Positions 22,564 through 32,894 are shown, numbered from the stretch's first letter. The stretch is DNA of 64,000 bases from Adiantum capillus-veneris (GCA_014529385.2 CM043942.1:62641184-62705183); one strand, 5' to 3'. Numbers and translations: made by a program. The notes: generated by a model from the letters alone, not told the origin.

Positions 22564-23300
22564 CTACTCATTTTCAGCCCTTTCCTCATCAAGTACATCA
22601 TGTACATCTGCATCGGTAATAGGCTGATCTATAACATTTTTTAAAACCCCCATAGGCTGTACATTTGCCTCATTGGAATTTACATTCATATTTCCACCAC
22701 TAAAAAGAGGCAACAAAGTGTCACAAATGTCCTGCGAGCTTACATTACTGTCTCTAGTACATGACAGCAAGGGTTGAACAGAATCTTCCACAAACACTAC
22801 ATCCCGTGAAACCAGAATACGCTTTGTTTGCAGATGATACAACATGTAACCTTTTCTTTCAGCACTATAACCAACAAAAATACATTTGACAGCCTTATCA
22901 TCCAATTTTTTGTGATGTGTTTGTGGCACCAAAGCATATGCCAAACAACCAAAAACACGCATGTGCTCAATATGGAGTAATAGACTGCAAAGCTTTCGTA
23001 GGCCACCTATTTGGTACATAAGTGGCACACATGATGGCCAAAAAGAATGCGGCAAAGCTTGCCTTTTGACCATACATCGTGCCATTTACATCTATCATGC
23101 CATGCTTCATATGGAGTAATAGACTGCAAAGCTTTCGTAGGCCACCTATTTGGTACATAAGTGGCACACATGATGGCCAAAAAGAATGCGGCAAAGCTTG
23201 CCTTTTGACCATACATCGTGCCATTTCCATAAGTCACCTGTTTTTCCTCTCAGCAACACCATTTTGCACTGACAGAAATTCTGCACAAAATGACAAAATT
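22564..23300 (-). pseudogene. Copia B1 integrase C-terminal half with internal duplication
   Basis: Starts abruptly at the integrase Glu motif (NGVAERK, near 23262). It continues through SFAAFFLAIMCATYVPNRWP, ALQSITPYEAWHD, MRVFGCLAYALVPQ and KCIFVGYSAERKGYMLYHLQ to VLKNVIDQPITDADVHDVLD. A segment of about 120-139 bp (22971-23226) is tandemly duplicated, repeating the CATYVPNRWPTKALQSITPY stretch and shifting the frame. The N-terminal zinc and first catalytic Asp regions are absent. Confidence 0.85.
22971..23226. repeat. Tandem duplication within Copia B1 integrase
   Basis: The phrase TATGGAGTAATAGACTGCAA occurs at 22971 and 23110, a period of 139, with about 117 bases of near identity. B2 has a single copy, so the duplication arose in B1. 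Confidence 0.93.
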
Positions 23301-23496
23301 GTCTGTGCAGACCTGCCTGTAGTGGAAACGGAGGCCGAAATGAGCCCGAACCAAAAATCTAAGCAGACTAAGCTCTGAGAGCTCACCCAAAATATTTGCC
23401 GGCTTGCGAACGCTCACCAAACTTCACTGAAATTGGAGAAAGTGAGCAGGCGTGTGCTGGAGCTGCTGTCGACTAAGCCCGGGAGTATGCAACCTG

Positions 23497-23508
23497 CTCT
23501 GATACCAA
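23497..23508 (-). promoter_or_regulatory. Copia B1 primer-binding site
   Basis: Minus-strand TGGTATCAGAGC just inside the 5' LTR, matching initiator tRNA-Met. Confidence 0.9.
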
Positions 23509-23509
23509 T

Positions 23510-23732
23510 TGTTGGAATTACGGCTGCAGAGAAACGCACACAACTTGGAGAAGATGAAGGACGCTCAAGGCACACAATAGAGAGTGTGTTACTTAGTGTG
23601 CAATGGAAAGATAGATAGCCCTAGAGTGATGGGCGTATATACAACGCATGGGGAAAAAACCTCCTAAAGAGGGAAAAAATGCTACGGCTGTCCTGTGTTC
23701 ACACACATCACTATCACATGTATATGGTAACA
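23510..23732 (-). repeat. Copia B1 5' LTR
   Basis: 223 bp, partner of 21186-21412, followed by target duplication CCAAT. Confidence 0.93.
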
Positions 23733-23737
23733 CCAAT

Positions 23738-24480
23738 GCATTGACTGATTCTCGTTTTGCATCTTGAATGAGTAATTTTTTGCAAAATCCACTAGTGACA
23801 CCACTACTACCTCATCATAAAAGTTCTCTAAACAATCCTTGAATTGCTAAGTTTGCCATCCATACTTGTAATTGTGTTTGATGAAAGTGGTCAATTTGTT
23901 TTTAAACAAGGAAGTGAAACTCTTGGGGCTTACCTACCAAACCACAAGATATGCTCTCTTCTTGGTTTGGCCTTCCTCATCCGCCTCTTGTGTATCAACA
24001 TTGGAAATAATCTTGATGGTCTCACTGCTGGAAATATGTCATTGCACTCTTCACTTGGACACAACATGAGCCTTTTAATGTCACATTACTCACATGTATT
24101 TAAAAGACATTTATTGCCATGAAAAGCAGAATCAATGGATTTGCGACACACTATAGACTCCCAAAAGTCTGTTAAGCTTGCAAACGTGGCATTGGATGCT
24201 ATGTACAAAGAATTTCCATGATGAGAATATCAAACATTGCAGCGACAACTACACGATCGGCCATGTTGTCCTTATCTTTCTTGATGCATCTAATTGAGAG
24301 CTTCCTTGAAGTACACAAGCTACACATAATATTCATGATAACAAGTGTTGTCGTCCCTCAACTTGCACACAAAGTGTGGCTTCAAACTCCCAAAGCATCT
24401 GCAAGAGATCTATATAATAGAATGTGTTGCTTGGAATCACATATAAAAGTCTCTTTGAGACACAAAATAGCACATTTACA
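23738..24480 (-). pseudogene. Transposase-like pseudogene, N-terminal half
   Basis: Minus-strand reading, with some frame changes: MADRVVVAAMF, then IASNATFASLTDFWESIVC, then NKCLLNTCE-stop-CDIKRLMLCPSEE (a Cys-rich C-x-x-C...C pattern that may bind zinc). The last part is NKLTTFIKHNYKYGWQ...QFKDCLENF and VVVSLVDFAKNYSF, then KMQNENQSMHW, where Copia B1 has inserted. In sequence the Asp of VDFAKNY would suit a DDE catalytic residue; that is inference. The gene resumes at 21185. At least three stops interrupt it. The motif order agrees with an uncharacterised transposon-like protein family known to me only by recurrence. Confidence 0.6.
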
Positions 24481-24539
24481 ATAGGTATGGCCTCTTTATA
24501 GGTACTTACCACTTCAAGGAGCACCAATTACACGACTTC

Positions 24540-24738
24540 CAAGCATTTCAAGCACTACTAAGCACTACCAACCATTGCTAAGCACTATAAAGCACTATGA
24601 AGCACTCCCAAGTACTGCCAAGAACTATTAAGCACTCACAACCACTACAAAGCACTACAAAGCAATGATAAGCACTATGAAGCACTAGCAAGCACTCATA
24701 AACACTATGAAGCACTTTAAGAACTATGAGGCACTACC
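24540..24738 (+). repeat. Right decamer array, part 1, motif AAGCACTNNN
   Basis: About 19 consecutive units of almost exactly 10 bp (AAGCACTACT, AAGCACTACC, AAGCACTATA, AAGCACTATG and so on). The array is cut at 24738 by Copia A2 and resumes at 28616. Orientation is opposite to the 19786-20425 array. Confidence 0.92.
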
Positions 24739-24929
24739 TGAAGGGGATCGGGGAGCACCATAGACGGAGAGTGAGAGAGAGAGAAGGAGACACACACACA
24801 ATGCGGGTGGGGAGACTATGAAGTGGCAGCTCCCCCTATACAGTATATTCACTATAAGTATAGAGTAACAGTGGGCGGGTGCCCATGACCTGGGCGACCA
24901 GCCAAGGCACATAGGCCTTAACCCCAACA
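24739..24929 (-). repeat. Copia A2 3' LTR
   Basis: 191 bp, partner of 28421-28615. A short GA microsatellite lies inside both copies. Confidence 0.93.
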
Positions 24930-25133
24930 ACCTCCCACTTAAAGGCCAATGTGCCTTTAAGCAAGATCTACTAGTGTACAACCAATAGAAGGTGAGAGAT
25001 TCTCTCAACCTAGGCCCACTGACTCTCGATGAGCTAGTGCATCCGGCTCTACTGATAGACAAACATCCCGCTGCGGAAGCCACACAGAGCTAGCTCCAAG
25101 CTCTGCAAAGAGTCTACAAGAGCTCATGCACTC

Positions 25134-25811
25134 CTACAAGTATCGGTCCAATACCTGCAAACCTCCCCTATGCTCTATGCCGAGATCAGTCATCGAACAA
25201 CTAATCAACCCTGCTGCAAATGCTCCCACTGCAGCAGCTGCTATGTCGGGCCTCGAGATCAGCATCTCGTACATGAGGACACCGAACGTTGATGCAACCC
25301 TGGCAACCTCTGCCACCTCCAACTCAGAACTCAACTCATGGCAATCATGTCCCCTATCATAGAGACCATGGCACTCTGACTCCGAGCTCTGGAGTGACTC
25401 CTCGTGCCCACCACAGATCACATGTGTACCAAGAGTATCCATCTGTCCTGAATCTGCATCAAGCTCTGGCATAAGCATATCAAGAAATGACTCCACAATA
25501 GCCGACATCTCAGCATCCATGTGAGTCATCTCTATCATCACCTCTGATGACTCATCCTGCTGTGACTCACTAGAGTTGTCCCGCTCTACCTGTGCATCCG
25601 TCAACGCAACCTGCACAACAAAGTCATTGCTCTGCACTCCATGCAAAGCATCCTGCAACCCACAAGCAAAAGAGACTCGCCTGCTCTCTCGCTCTCTACC
25701 TGGCTGCGTGATTACAGAGACAACACCGTCTCTCCCGTGATCCACATGCAATGGGTAAACTGTACCACTCCTCGCACCTCTCGCGATCACTAGCGAACCC
25801 AAATGCATCAC
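25134..25811 (-). pseudogene. Copia A2 fused pol remnant
   Basis: A 225-residue open frame. The start, LGSLVIARGARSGTVYPLHV, resembles the segment after protease in Copia (compare the A1 stretch around GSMTVAHGVKSGGLYMIYV). The end, GVLMYEMLISRPDIAAAAVG and GLQVLDRYL, resembles the RT segment GSLMYAM...LPDIAFAVG...ILRYL. The middle is acidic and Ser-rich without a known domain. This suggests a large in-frame deletion joining the two parts, with unrelated or decayed sequence in between. Whether the long open frame is maintained or chance is unclear. Confidence 0.6.
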
Positions 25812-26081
25812 AAAATCTCGTTCTCGTAGCGAAATCTAACATCCACAACCTCTAAGCTGACCAATCGAGATCAAACTCACTGTCAAATCTGGTACATAGC
25901 GCACATGTCATAACAAGTAAGATGCACCACTCGGTAATGACAGTCTCAAATCTCCTGCACCTGCTATCGCATGCACCGATCCATCGGTCAAACGTACACT
26001 GCCAAGCATCCCGCTAGAATAGCTACAAAACCATTCACGATGCGGCGTGACATGAAACATAGCATCTGCGTCTAGCAACCA

Positions 26082-26670
26082 CTACGAAGGGAGTGCACTA
26101 TCCACATGTATAGCATCTTGTGCATAGCTCGAGGTAAAAGTGACATCCCCATCACTAGTATACTCCGACATTACATCTGCCTCAACTGTCAAAGCAACTG
26201 AGTCCATGGCATCACGACATACATCTCTGAGACTGCCATGTCTCCTACAATGTCGCATACGACAAAAACAGCGCCTTCTAACGTGTCCAGAATGACCACA
26301 ATACCAACATATCACCTGTCAGCGTACTCGTGAATGTACATGTCTCACACGAGTCCTTGATGACTCAGATCTATCATACATATCATGTAATCTGCGCCAA
26401 AGTGCTCTCGAAGTAGTCTCATACATAACAAGAGCATATACTGATTCCGCAAGGTGCAAATAGAGTGTAGATAGTGCCATCTCCTCTAGCTCCTGCCACT
26501 GATCGTCAGACATGTTTGAAGGTCTACCTGCATCACCACTCAATGGTCGATGCAACCCTCACTATGTCAATGCATCAAGCATACACTCTCTCCATGCTGC
26601 AAAGTCTGACCCATCAAACATGCACATTTCAGAGAGATCATAATCTGAGCGATCACCTGTCCTGCCATGA
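26082..26670 (-). pseudogene. Copia A2 Gag with zinc knuckle
   Basis: From the right: DLSEMCMFDGSDFAAWRECM (Gag opening), DALT, two adjacent stops (TAG TGA, the products expected from CAG CGA), then GLHRPLSGDAGRPSNMSDDQ, MALSTLYLHLAESVYALVMY and LWRRLHDMYDRSES. A TGA in a CGA-like position (26319-26321) follows, and the zinc knuckle CWYCGHSGHVRRRC is immediately next. About 150 residues that normally separate the Gag core from the knuckle are missing. Confidence 0.82.
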
Positions 26671-28406
26671 GCACAATGTAGCAAACTAGAAAGCAAAACT
26701 ACCTCACCAACAACACCTAGAAACTATCTACCAATATGGCCAGAAACACAATGTAAAACCTGTGAGACACACTCCAAAATAGAGCTCCCGCAATGTCAAT
26801 ACAAGCCTCGCCTACTCTAGTATCACATTGCAATCTGTGAGCTAATCACCAAGCCCACACTATGCGGTATCGATGCATACACACGCACAAGAGCTCCCGC
26901 AATGTCAATACAAGCCTCGCATGCTCTAGTATCACACTGCAATCTGTGAGCTAATCACCAAGCCCACACTGTGCGGTATCGATGCATACACACGCACAAA
27001 TCTCCCACCTGCAGAGAACACCACATGCAAATGCTGAGTGCAACCCACAATCTCTACCTACATCGCATAAATGATACGCATAAAACTCTTGGGAAAATTT
27101 CGCCAGAGTTTCGACGCACAATGGCTATCAACACAAAATAACCATTGTCCTGCAAGCTCAATACAATGAGCAATCAATGTGCATCAAAATACACTCAACA
27201 TACATGCATAAGCTCTGCAAAACTATGGCAAACAATGCTCGAGATCACAAGACTCTCCCACCCGAGAGCAAACCACTGTCTCAAGCAAAGAAAGATACAC
27301 AACTCCTCACTCTTGCGAGAGTGGATACAAAAACACAAAACTGTGTCCAAACTGACAAAACCTATCCAAGTGAGAGTAAACACTCGATCACAAACTATGG
27401 CGAGAATCTGGGAAAAATCCGACAAAATTTCCCCTGAAAACTGAGCAAAAAACTCAAGTACAATCTCTACCATAAACCATAACACTACTCAATGCCAATG
27501 AGTAGAAATGCCAAAATGGCTCCACATTTTCACATACAATGGCAATCCGCACTCAACATACATCAACGGAGTGACCGCGCATAAGCAAGCACCAAAAGAT
27601 TTGCAATCCAGAAACTTGATCAATGCGAAAACAATGCTCTCAAGAGAGCTCACCGGCACTTGAAAGTGCTCGCCAAAATGCATGTATAATGGGCATCAAC
27701 GATGCGCCATAACCATATGCAAACCATCCGCAAAGACCATGAATCCAAGCACAAAATCACTACCAAAGTATCTTGTGAAAACGAGTGAAAGAAGCTCCAC
27801 CTGTGTGCTCCAAAAAACTATGTCTCTCAAGAGACCGCCTCGGTGGTGTGTAAACGCCTCCATACTTCGTTGCCCAAGTCTACCAAAAAACCCTCAAACC
27901 ACAAGCTTAACACAAGCTGCAATTGCATCTTCAGCTTAGAATTTATGCACTCAATTTCAAGCATCTCCCATGTCTCCAAAAGTGCATCAAACTCGCACAC
28001 AATGCGACAACAGAAAATCTGGCATTTCTAGATACAGTCAGTCTGAGCTAAATATCAGCAAAACGGTGAGGAATTTGCAAAAAGTTTCTTCTGCAAAGTT
28101 GTAGACCACGTCGAAACGGATGGGAATTGCGTACAGAATTCTCAGATCTGCATTCTACAAGAGAAAAACGAATCTGAAAATAGTGCTGCTGCACACAGAG
28201 TTTTAGGGCAGTACCTTCACTTACACACAGTCTTCCACACTCCTTTCTGAGCTTCCACAAGAGCATACATCACTCTCAACTGAGCTCAAAAGCTCCCATT
28301 GCATTCTCACAAAGCTTCCAAGCTTTCTTAATCTCTCCACCATCAAGAGCGAGCGAGCTATCGCCTCGAAGCTCTCAAAGCCGTCGTGCTCTCCGCGGTC
28401 ACCATA
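26671..28406 (-). other. Copia A2 leader with ~109-bp tandem duplication
   Basis: About 1.7 kb between Gag and the primer site, unusually long for Copia. The segment GAGCTCCCGCAATGTCAATA occurs at 26781 and 26890, marking a tandem duplication of about 109 bp. ORFs on both strands (for example 27145-27485) show no domain and overlap each other, so none is called. Confidence 0.6.
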
Positions 28407-28418
28407 GCTCTGATACCA
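28407..28418 (-). promoter_or_regulatory. Copia A2 primer-binding site
   Basis: Minus-strand TGGTATCAGAGC, two bases from the 5' LTR, complementary to initiator tRNA-Met. Confidence 0.9.
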
Positions 28419-28420
28419 AT

Positions 28421-28615
28421 TGAAGAGGATCGGGGAGCACCACAGACGGAGAGTGAGAGAGAGAGAGAAGGAGACACACACACAATGCGGGTGGGGAGAC
28501 TATGAAGTGGCAGCTCACCCTATACAGTATACTCACTATAAGTATAGGGTAACAGTGGGCGGGCCCGCCCATGACCTGAGCGACCCGTCAAGGCACATAG
28601 GCCTTAACCCCAACA
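28421..28615 (-). repeat. Copia A2 5' LTR
   Basis: 195 bp, partner of 24739-24929, followed by the target duplication CTACC and the resuming decamer array. Confidence 0.93.
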
Positions 28616-28924
28616 CTACCAAGCACTTTGAAGCACTTCCAAGCATTGCTAAGTAGTTTAATGCACTTCCAAGCAACACTAAGAACTTATAGCACTTCCA
28701 AGTACTACTAAGCACCGCCAAGCACGTTGAAGCACTACAAAGCACCATGAAGCACTTCAATTACAACACTTTTAAGCACTTACCATTACATCCAAGCACC
28801 TCATTTACAGTACTTGTTGCAAGCACTCCAAGCCCAAGGAAGTTTAATGCACTATCAAGCACTTCTAGAACTTCTAAGCACTATCAAGCACTTCTAAGCA
28901 CTTTTAAGTACTACCAAGCACTTT
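28616..28924 (+). repeat. Right decamer array, part 2
   Basis: Continues the AAGCACTNNN units interrupted by Copia A2, about 30 more, with more indels and divergence toward the right end, where the truncated LTR of Copia B2 starts. Confidence 0.9.
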
Positions 28925-29054
28925 TATACGCCCATCACTCTAGGGCTATTGATATTTCCATTGAACACTAAGTAACACACTCTCATTTGTGTGCCTTGAG
29001 CTTCCTTCGTCTTCTCCAAGCTGTGTGCGCTTCTCTGCAACCATAATTCCAACA
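28925..29054 (+). repeat. Copia B2 left LTR remnant (3' part of LTR)
   Basis: TATACGCCCATCACTC... to ...ATTCCAACA matches positions ~98 to the end of the B1 LTR read in element orientation. The first ~97 bp are absent, and the decamer array abuts directly. Confidence 0.9.
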
Positions 29055-29416
29055 ATCAGTATCAGAGCAGGTGTCGTCCTCCTTGGCTTAGTCGCAAGCA
29101 GCTCCAACACACGCCTGCTCACTTTCTCTGATTTTCGTGAGCTTTGGTGAGTGTTTGCAGGTCAACAAAAATTTTGGGTAAGCTCGTAGAGCTTAGTCTG
29201 CTCAGATTTTTGATTCGGGCTCATTTCGGCCTCTGTTTCCACTACAGGCAGGTTTGCACAGGCAATTCTGTCATTTTGTGCAAAAATTTTGTCAGTGCCA
29301 TTTTTTGCATAACAGGTCCTATACAGTCTACTTCGGGTTGTGCTATATAGAACGTGCTATCTCACTCAATTTCTCCTCCTTTCGGGCAATTTTCACATCA
29401 GGTGGAGACATTTTCC

Positions 29417-30962
29417 ATGCCTGACAACAACACAGATATGTTCAAGATGTTTGCTGCTGAGGACAGGTTGGATGGGGACAATTACCCTATGTGGGCTTAC
29501 ATGATGCAACATGTTCTTGTGTCAAAGGGCATCTGGGATACTGTTCAAGGCATTGATGTATGTCCTGGTTCTGAGGATGTAGGAGATGTTGAGGATGTTG
29601 CAGCTCTTGGTACAAGAATTGCTGCTATTAGAGTTGTTTTGCCTACGACAAAACAAGCTCGTTGGGATGTAAAGGATGCGCAGGCTCATGCATTGATTGT
29701 GTTGTCTATAAAGCGCACCATACTCCTCACATTCGTTCAGCGAAATCTGCAAAACAGGCTTGGGATATTCTAGCAGGTCTTTATGCAAGCCGCAATGAGG
29801 CTAAAATTGCTTTATTGCGTAAAGATATGGAATCAAATATTATGCATGAGGAAAATGATATGAACACTTTCCTTGCTGGTGTCAAGGATATCAATGAGCA
29901 ACTTATTTCTGCAAGTGAAGTCATTTCAGACAGTTCCCTTGTGGAGACTGTTCTCGATGCCTTACCAGATTCATACCAGACTTTTGCTAGTACTTGGAGA
30001 CTTATGACCAAAGGAAACCCTGAAGTTGTCAAGTTTGATGCATTATGCACATTGCTGTTGCAAGAGTCACTTTCTAGAAAAAACAGGACTAGGCAGTGTA
30101 TAGTTGAGCAGGCTTTTATTGCTTCTCAAAGAAAGGGTGGTAACACCAATGCAGCCACTTCTTATGGTTCTGCTGCGAGTGGAAAAAATTATGTTCCTAA
30201 TGCTTTTGCTGGCAGCAATTCGTCTGGAAATTCTAGTGATAAGGGCAAAAAGAAGATGCGTTGCCATTATTGTAAAGCTAATGATCACTTGATCAAGCAG
30301 TGTCCTAAGTTGAAGGCCAAAGAGGCTAAGAAAAAAGAGGGTGGTTCCACTACAAATGCAGCCATTGTTGAGTCTTCTGTGAAAGGAGACTGTGATACTG
30401 ATGTTGATGCAGAATGGGCTTTTAGTGTAGAGTGCACTTACAATCCTGCTGTCCATGATGCATGCATGTCGGTTGCTGCAAATTCACATGTGTGGTATTT
30501 CAATAGTGGTGCTACAAAGCACATTACATCACATTGTGAATTGTTCACCTCTCTCGAGTTTATCCCTCATGGGAATTCAGTCACTTGTGCCAACAATGCA
30601 TCTTATCCTATTCAGGGAGTTGAAAAGATTGTGCTTATTGCTGCAAATGGCAGTTCTTTCACACTTGTTGATGCACTTTATGTACCTGGGATCAAGAAGA
30701 ATCTTTTGTCTGTATCTATACTTGCTAGACTTGGACTTGTAGTCAAATTTGTGGATGATAGATGTACAATACAGGATGTCAGTCTTGGTGATGAAATTGC
30801 TGCATCTAGCCTTTTGTGTCGTGGGCTTTATAAGCTCGCTTTGTATGAAAAGGGTGGACAAAATTTTGCAAATGCAGCTGCAGATTTGAGGGTTGTTTCA
30901 GATGTAAAACTGTGGCATGCACGTTTTGGGCATCTGAATTTTGCCAGTTTGCTGCGTTTGCA
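29417..30962 (+). pseudogene. Copia B2 Gag, zinc knuckle, protease
   Basis: The start at MPDNNTDMFKMFAAEDRLDG is chosen because it gives the Copia Gag opening (LDGDNYPMWAYMMQHVL). A frameshift near 29725 moves translation to the frame of SAKQAWDILAGLYASRNEAK. Zinc knuckle CHYCKANDHLIKQC lies at about 30258-30300. The protease motif is WYFNSGATKHIT at about 30493; the catalytic Asp of DSGA is Asn here (GAT to AAT), so protease is likely dead. Pre-integrase LWHARFGHLNFASLLRL follows near 30910. Gag and protease are missing from the sister copy B1. Confidence 0.9.
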
Positions 30963-31592
30963 GAATCTGATATGGTTGATTCTTTGCCGTCTCTTGAAGC
31001 ACCTGTCAAACATGTTTGTGAAGGCCGTATTTTGGGTAAAATGCGGCGTTCTAAGTTTCCAAAGGATGGTTCAATTAGGGCCACATGCAGGTTGCAGCTT
31101 GTGCATAGTGATGTTTGTGGGCCCATGCAAACTCCATCCTTGGGCAATTACATGTACTTCGTGACTTTCATTGATGATTACTCCAGGCATGCATGGGTAT
31201 TTCAGCTTAAAGCGAAGTCCAAAGTTTTTATGTGCTTCAAATAATTTTTGGCTATGGCTGAAAATGTCTCAAAATGTACAATGGGCACCCTTCGTTCCGA
31301 TTGAGGGGGGGAGTATATGTCTCATGAATTTAATGCATTTCTGGCTACTCGTGGGATAAAACACCAATATACAATGCCTTATATGCCTCAGCAAAATGGT
31401 GTAGCTGAGAGGAAAAACATGTCACTTACGAAAATGGCACAATGTATGGTCAAAAGTCAAGCTTTGCCGCATTCTTTTTGGCTTGAGGTCATCATGTGTG
31501 CCACTTATGTACTTAACAGGTGTCCTACAAAAGTTTTGTAGTCTATTACTCCATATGAATCATGGCATGATAGAAAGCCTTCTATTGAGCAC
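30963..31592 (+). pseudogene. Copia B2 integrase core
   Basis: Continues in another frame: CEGRILGKMRRSKFP, LVHSDVCGPM (first catalytic Asp), YFVTFIDDYSRHAWVF, then TAA at 31242-31244, TLRSD (second Asp) followed by TGA at 31302-31304, GGEYMSHEFNAFLATRGIKH, MPQQNGVAERKNMSL (catalytic Glu), CATYVLNRCPTKVL and TAG (31539-31541) where B1 has a CAG Gln codon in the same context. Integrase would insert element DNA, but this frame cannot yield intact protein. Confidence 0.9.
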
Positions 31593-32894
31593 ATGCGTGT
31601 TTTTGGTTGTTTGGCATATGCTTTGGTGCCACAAACACAACGCAGAAAATTGGATGATAAGGCTATCAAATGTATTTTTGTTGGTTATAGTGCTGAAAGC
31701 AAAGGTTACAGGTTATATCATCCACAAACAAAGCATATTCTGGTTTCACGGGATGTAGTGTTTGTGGAAGATTCTGTTCAGCCCTTGCTGTCATGTACTA
31801 GAGATAGTAATGTAAGCTCACAGGACATTTATGACACTTTGTTGCCTCTTTTCAGTGGTGGAAGTTCGAATGTAAATTCCAATGAGGCAAATGTACAGCC
31901 TTTGGGGGTTTCCGAAAATGTTACAGATCAGCCTATTACTGATGCAGATGTACATGATGTACTTGATGAGGAAAGGGCTGAAAATGAGCAGGCTAGAGGT
32001 ATGCCAAAATGGCTGGTGCATACATTGCGTGACAGTAAATTGGATGCACCTTTGTCTAGTGGTACTCATTCAGGCTCTGGCCATGCATCTTATGCATCAG
32101 ATTGTTATGCTTTCGCTGTGTCTAGCTTACATGATGTTGAGGAACCTCTGTATTTTGATGAAGCACAAAATTCAAAAAATTGGAGGGCTACCATGCAATC
32201 AGAATATGATGCACTTATAGAAAATGACACATGGACTTTATGTGATTTGCCTCCTGGCAAAAAGGCCATTGGTACGAAGTGGGTTTACAAGTTCAAAGGC
32301 AAGCCGGATGGTGAGATCGATCGACATAAGGCTCGACTTGTTGCAAAGGGTTATGCATAGCAAAAAGGCATAGATTATGAAGAGACTTTTGCTCCCACTT
32401 GTCGTATGACTACTGCACGTTTTCTATGTGCATTGGCAACTCATTTTGGTTGGGACGTACATCAATCAGACATTGTTACTGCTTTCTTGAATGGTGACAT
32501 ATTTGAGGAAGTTTATGTAACGCAGCCTCGTGGTTTTGTCAAGAAAGGACAAGAGAACAAAGTGTGTAGATGTAAGAAGGCTTTGTATGGGTTGAAGCAA
32601 TCTTCTCATGCTTGGTATGAGAAATCTGACACTCATTTGGTCAAACGAGGCTTTCGTAACAGTCCAACAGAAAGCACATTGTATGTAAAGCGTGAGGGTG
32701 ATGTATTTATCATCATGGTTCTTTATGTAGATGATTTGTTGATCATTGTACCAAATGAGAGACATATTGCTGAATTTAAGGCTTATTTGAATGCTATTGT
32801 CAAGAAAAAAGATTTGGGACTGTTGCATCATTACTTGGGTATACAATTTAAGCAGTGTGATGGTGGTTTGCCTTGTGTCAAAAAAGTTACATAG
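31593..32894 (+). pseudogene. Copia B2 integrase C-terminus and reverse transcriptase
   Basis: MRVFGCLAYALVPQTQ through CIFVGYSAESKGYRLYHP and the acidic linker, then RT: NWRATMQSEYDALIENDTW, GTKWVYKFKGKPDG and ARLVAKGYA followed by TAG (32358-32360), which replaces CAG of B1. The frame continues QKGIDYEETFAPT, FGWDVHQSDIVTAFLNGDIF, KALYGLKQSSHAWY and the intact catalytic box LYVDDLLI near 32730. It ends by frameshift after LPCVKK. Apart from the one TAG, this 430-codon RT frame is open. Confidence 0.92.

Larger units (their letters stand above)
21186..23732 (-). mobile_element. Copia B1, deletion derivative inserted in transposase gene
   Basis: LTRs at 21186-21412 and 23510-23732 (227 and 223 bp) begin TGTTGGAATTA and end ATATGGTAACA. 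The target duplication CCAAT is perfect (21181-21185 and 23733-23737). A tRNA-Met primer site abuts the right LTR, and the purine tract CCAGAGGGGATT (minus) abuts the left. The interior is about 2.1 kb. The 5' leader is fused directly to integrase near NGVAERK, removing Gag, protease and the integrase N-terminus. B2 at 28925-33807 is a larger relative on the other strand. B1 would depend on proteins from such copies. Confidence 0.92.
24739..28615 (-). mobile_element. Copia A2, deletion derivative inside decamer array
   Basis: LTRs at 24739-24929 and 28421-28615 (191 and 195 bp) begin TGAAGRGGATCGGGG and end AACCCCAACA. The target duplication CTACC is perfect (24734-24738 and 28616-28620). A tRNA-Met primer site lies at 28407-28418. 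LTR length, termini and the shared ACCTCCCACTTAAAG next to the LTR relate it to Copia A1. The interior (3.5 kb) has Gag remnants, a scrap of protease-to-integrase sequence, the far end of reverse transcriptase and a long GC-richer leader, but no intact pol domain. It is non-autonomous. Confidence 0.9.
19786..28924 (-). mobile_element. Degenerate DNA transposon with inverted decamer arrays
   Basis: A composite call. A broken transposase-like gene on the minus strand (about 24480 down to 20720) is bordered on the left by an array of AAGTGCTT-type decamers and on the right by an array of AAGCACTT-type decamers, the same motif in reverse. Inverted subterminal motif arrays around a transposase gene are the layout of transposons such as CACTA, where they bind transposase. 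Copia derivatives B1 and A2 inserted later, each with a perfect 5-bp duplication, so the three pieces were once continuous. Terminal inverted repeats were not identified; the right end abuts truncated Copia B2. Confidence 0.55.

Noticed and set aside
27145-27485. Overlapping ORFs on both strands in the Copia A2 leader
   Set aside because: No domain, and three frames are open together because of base composition; no independent support.
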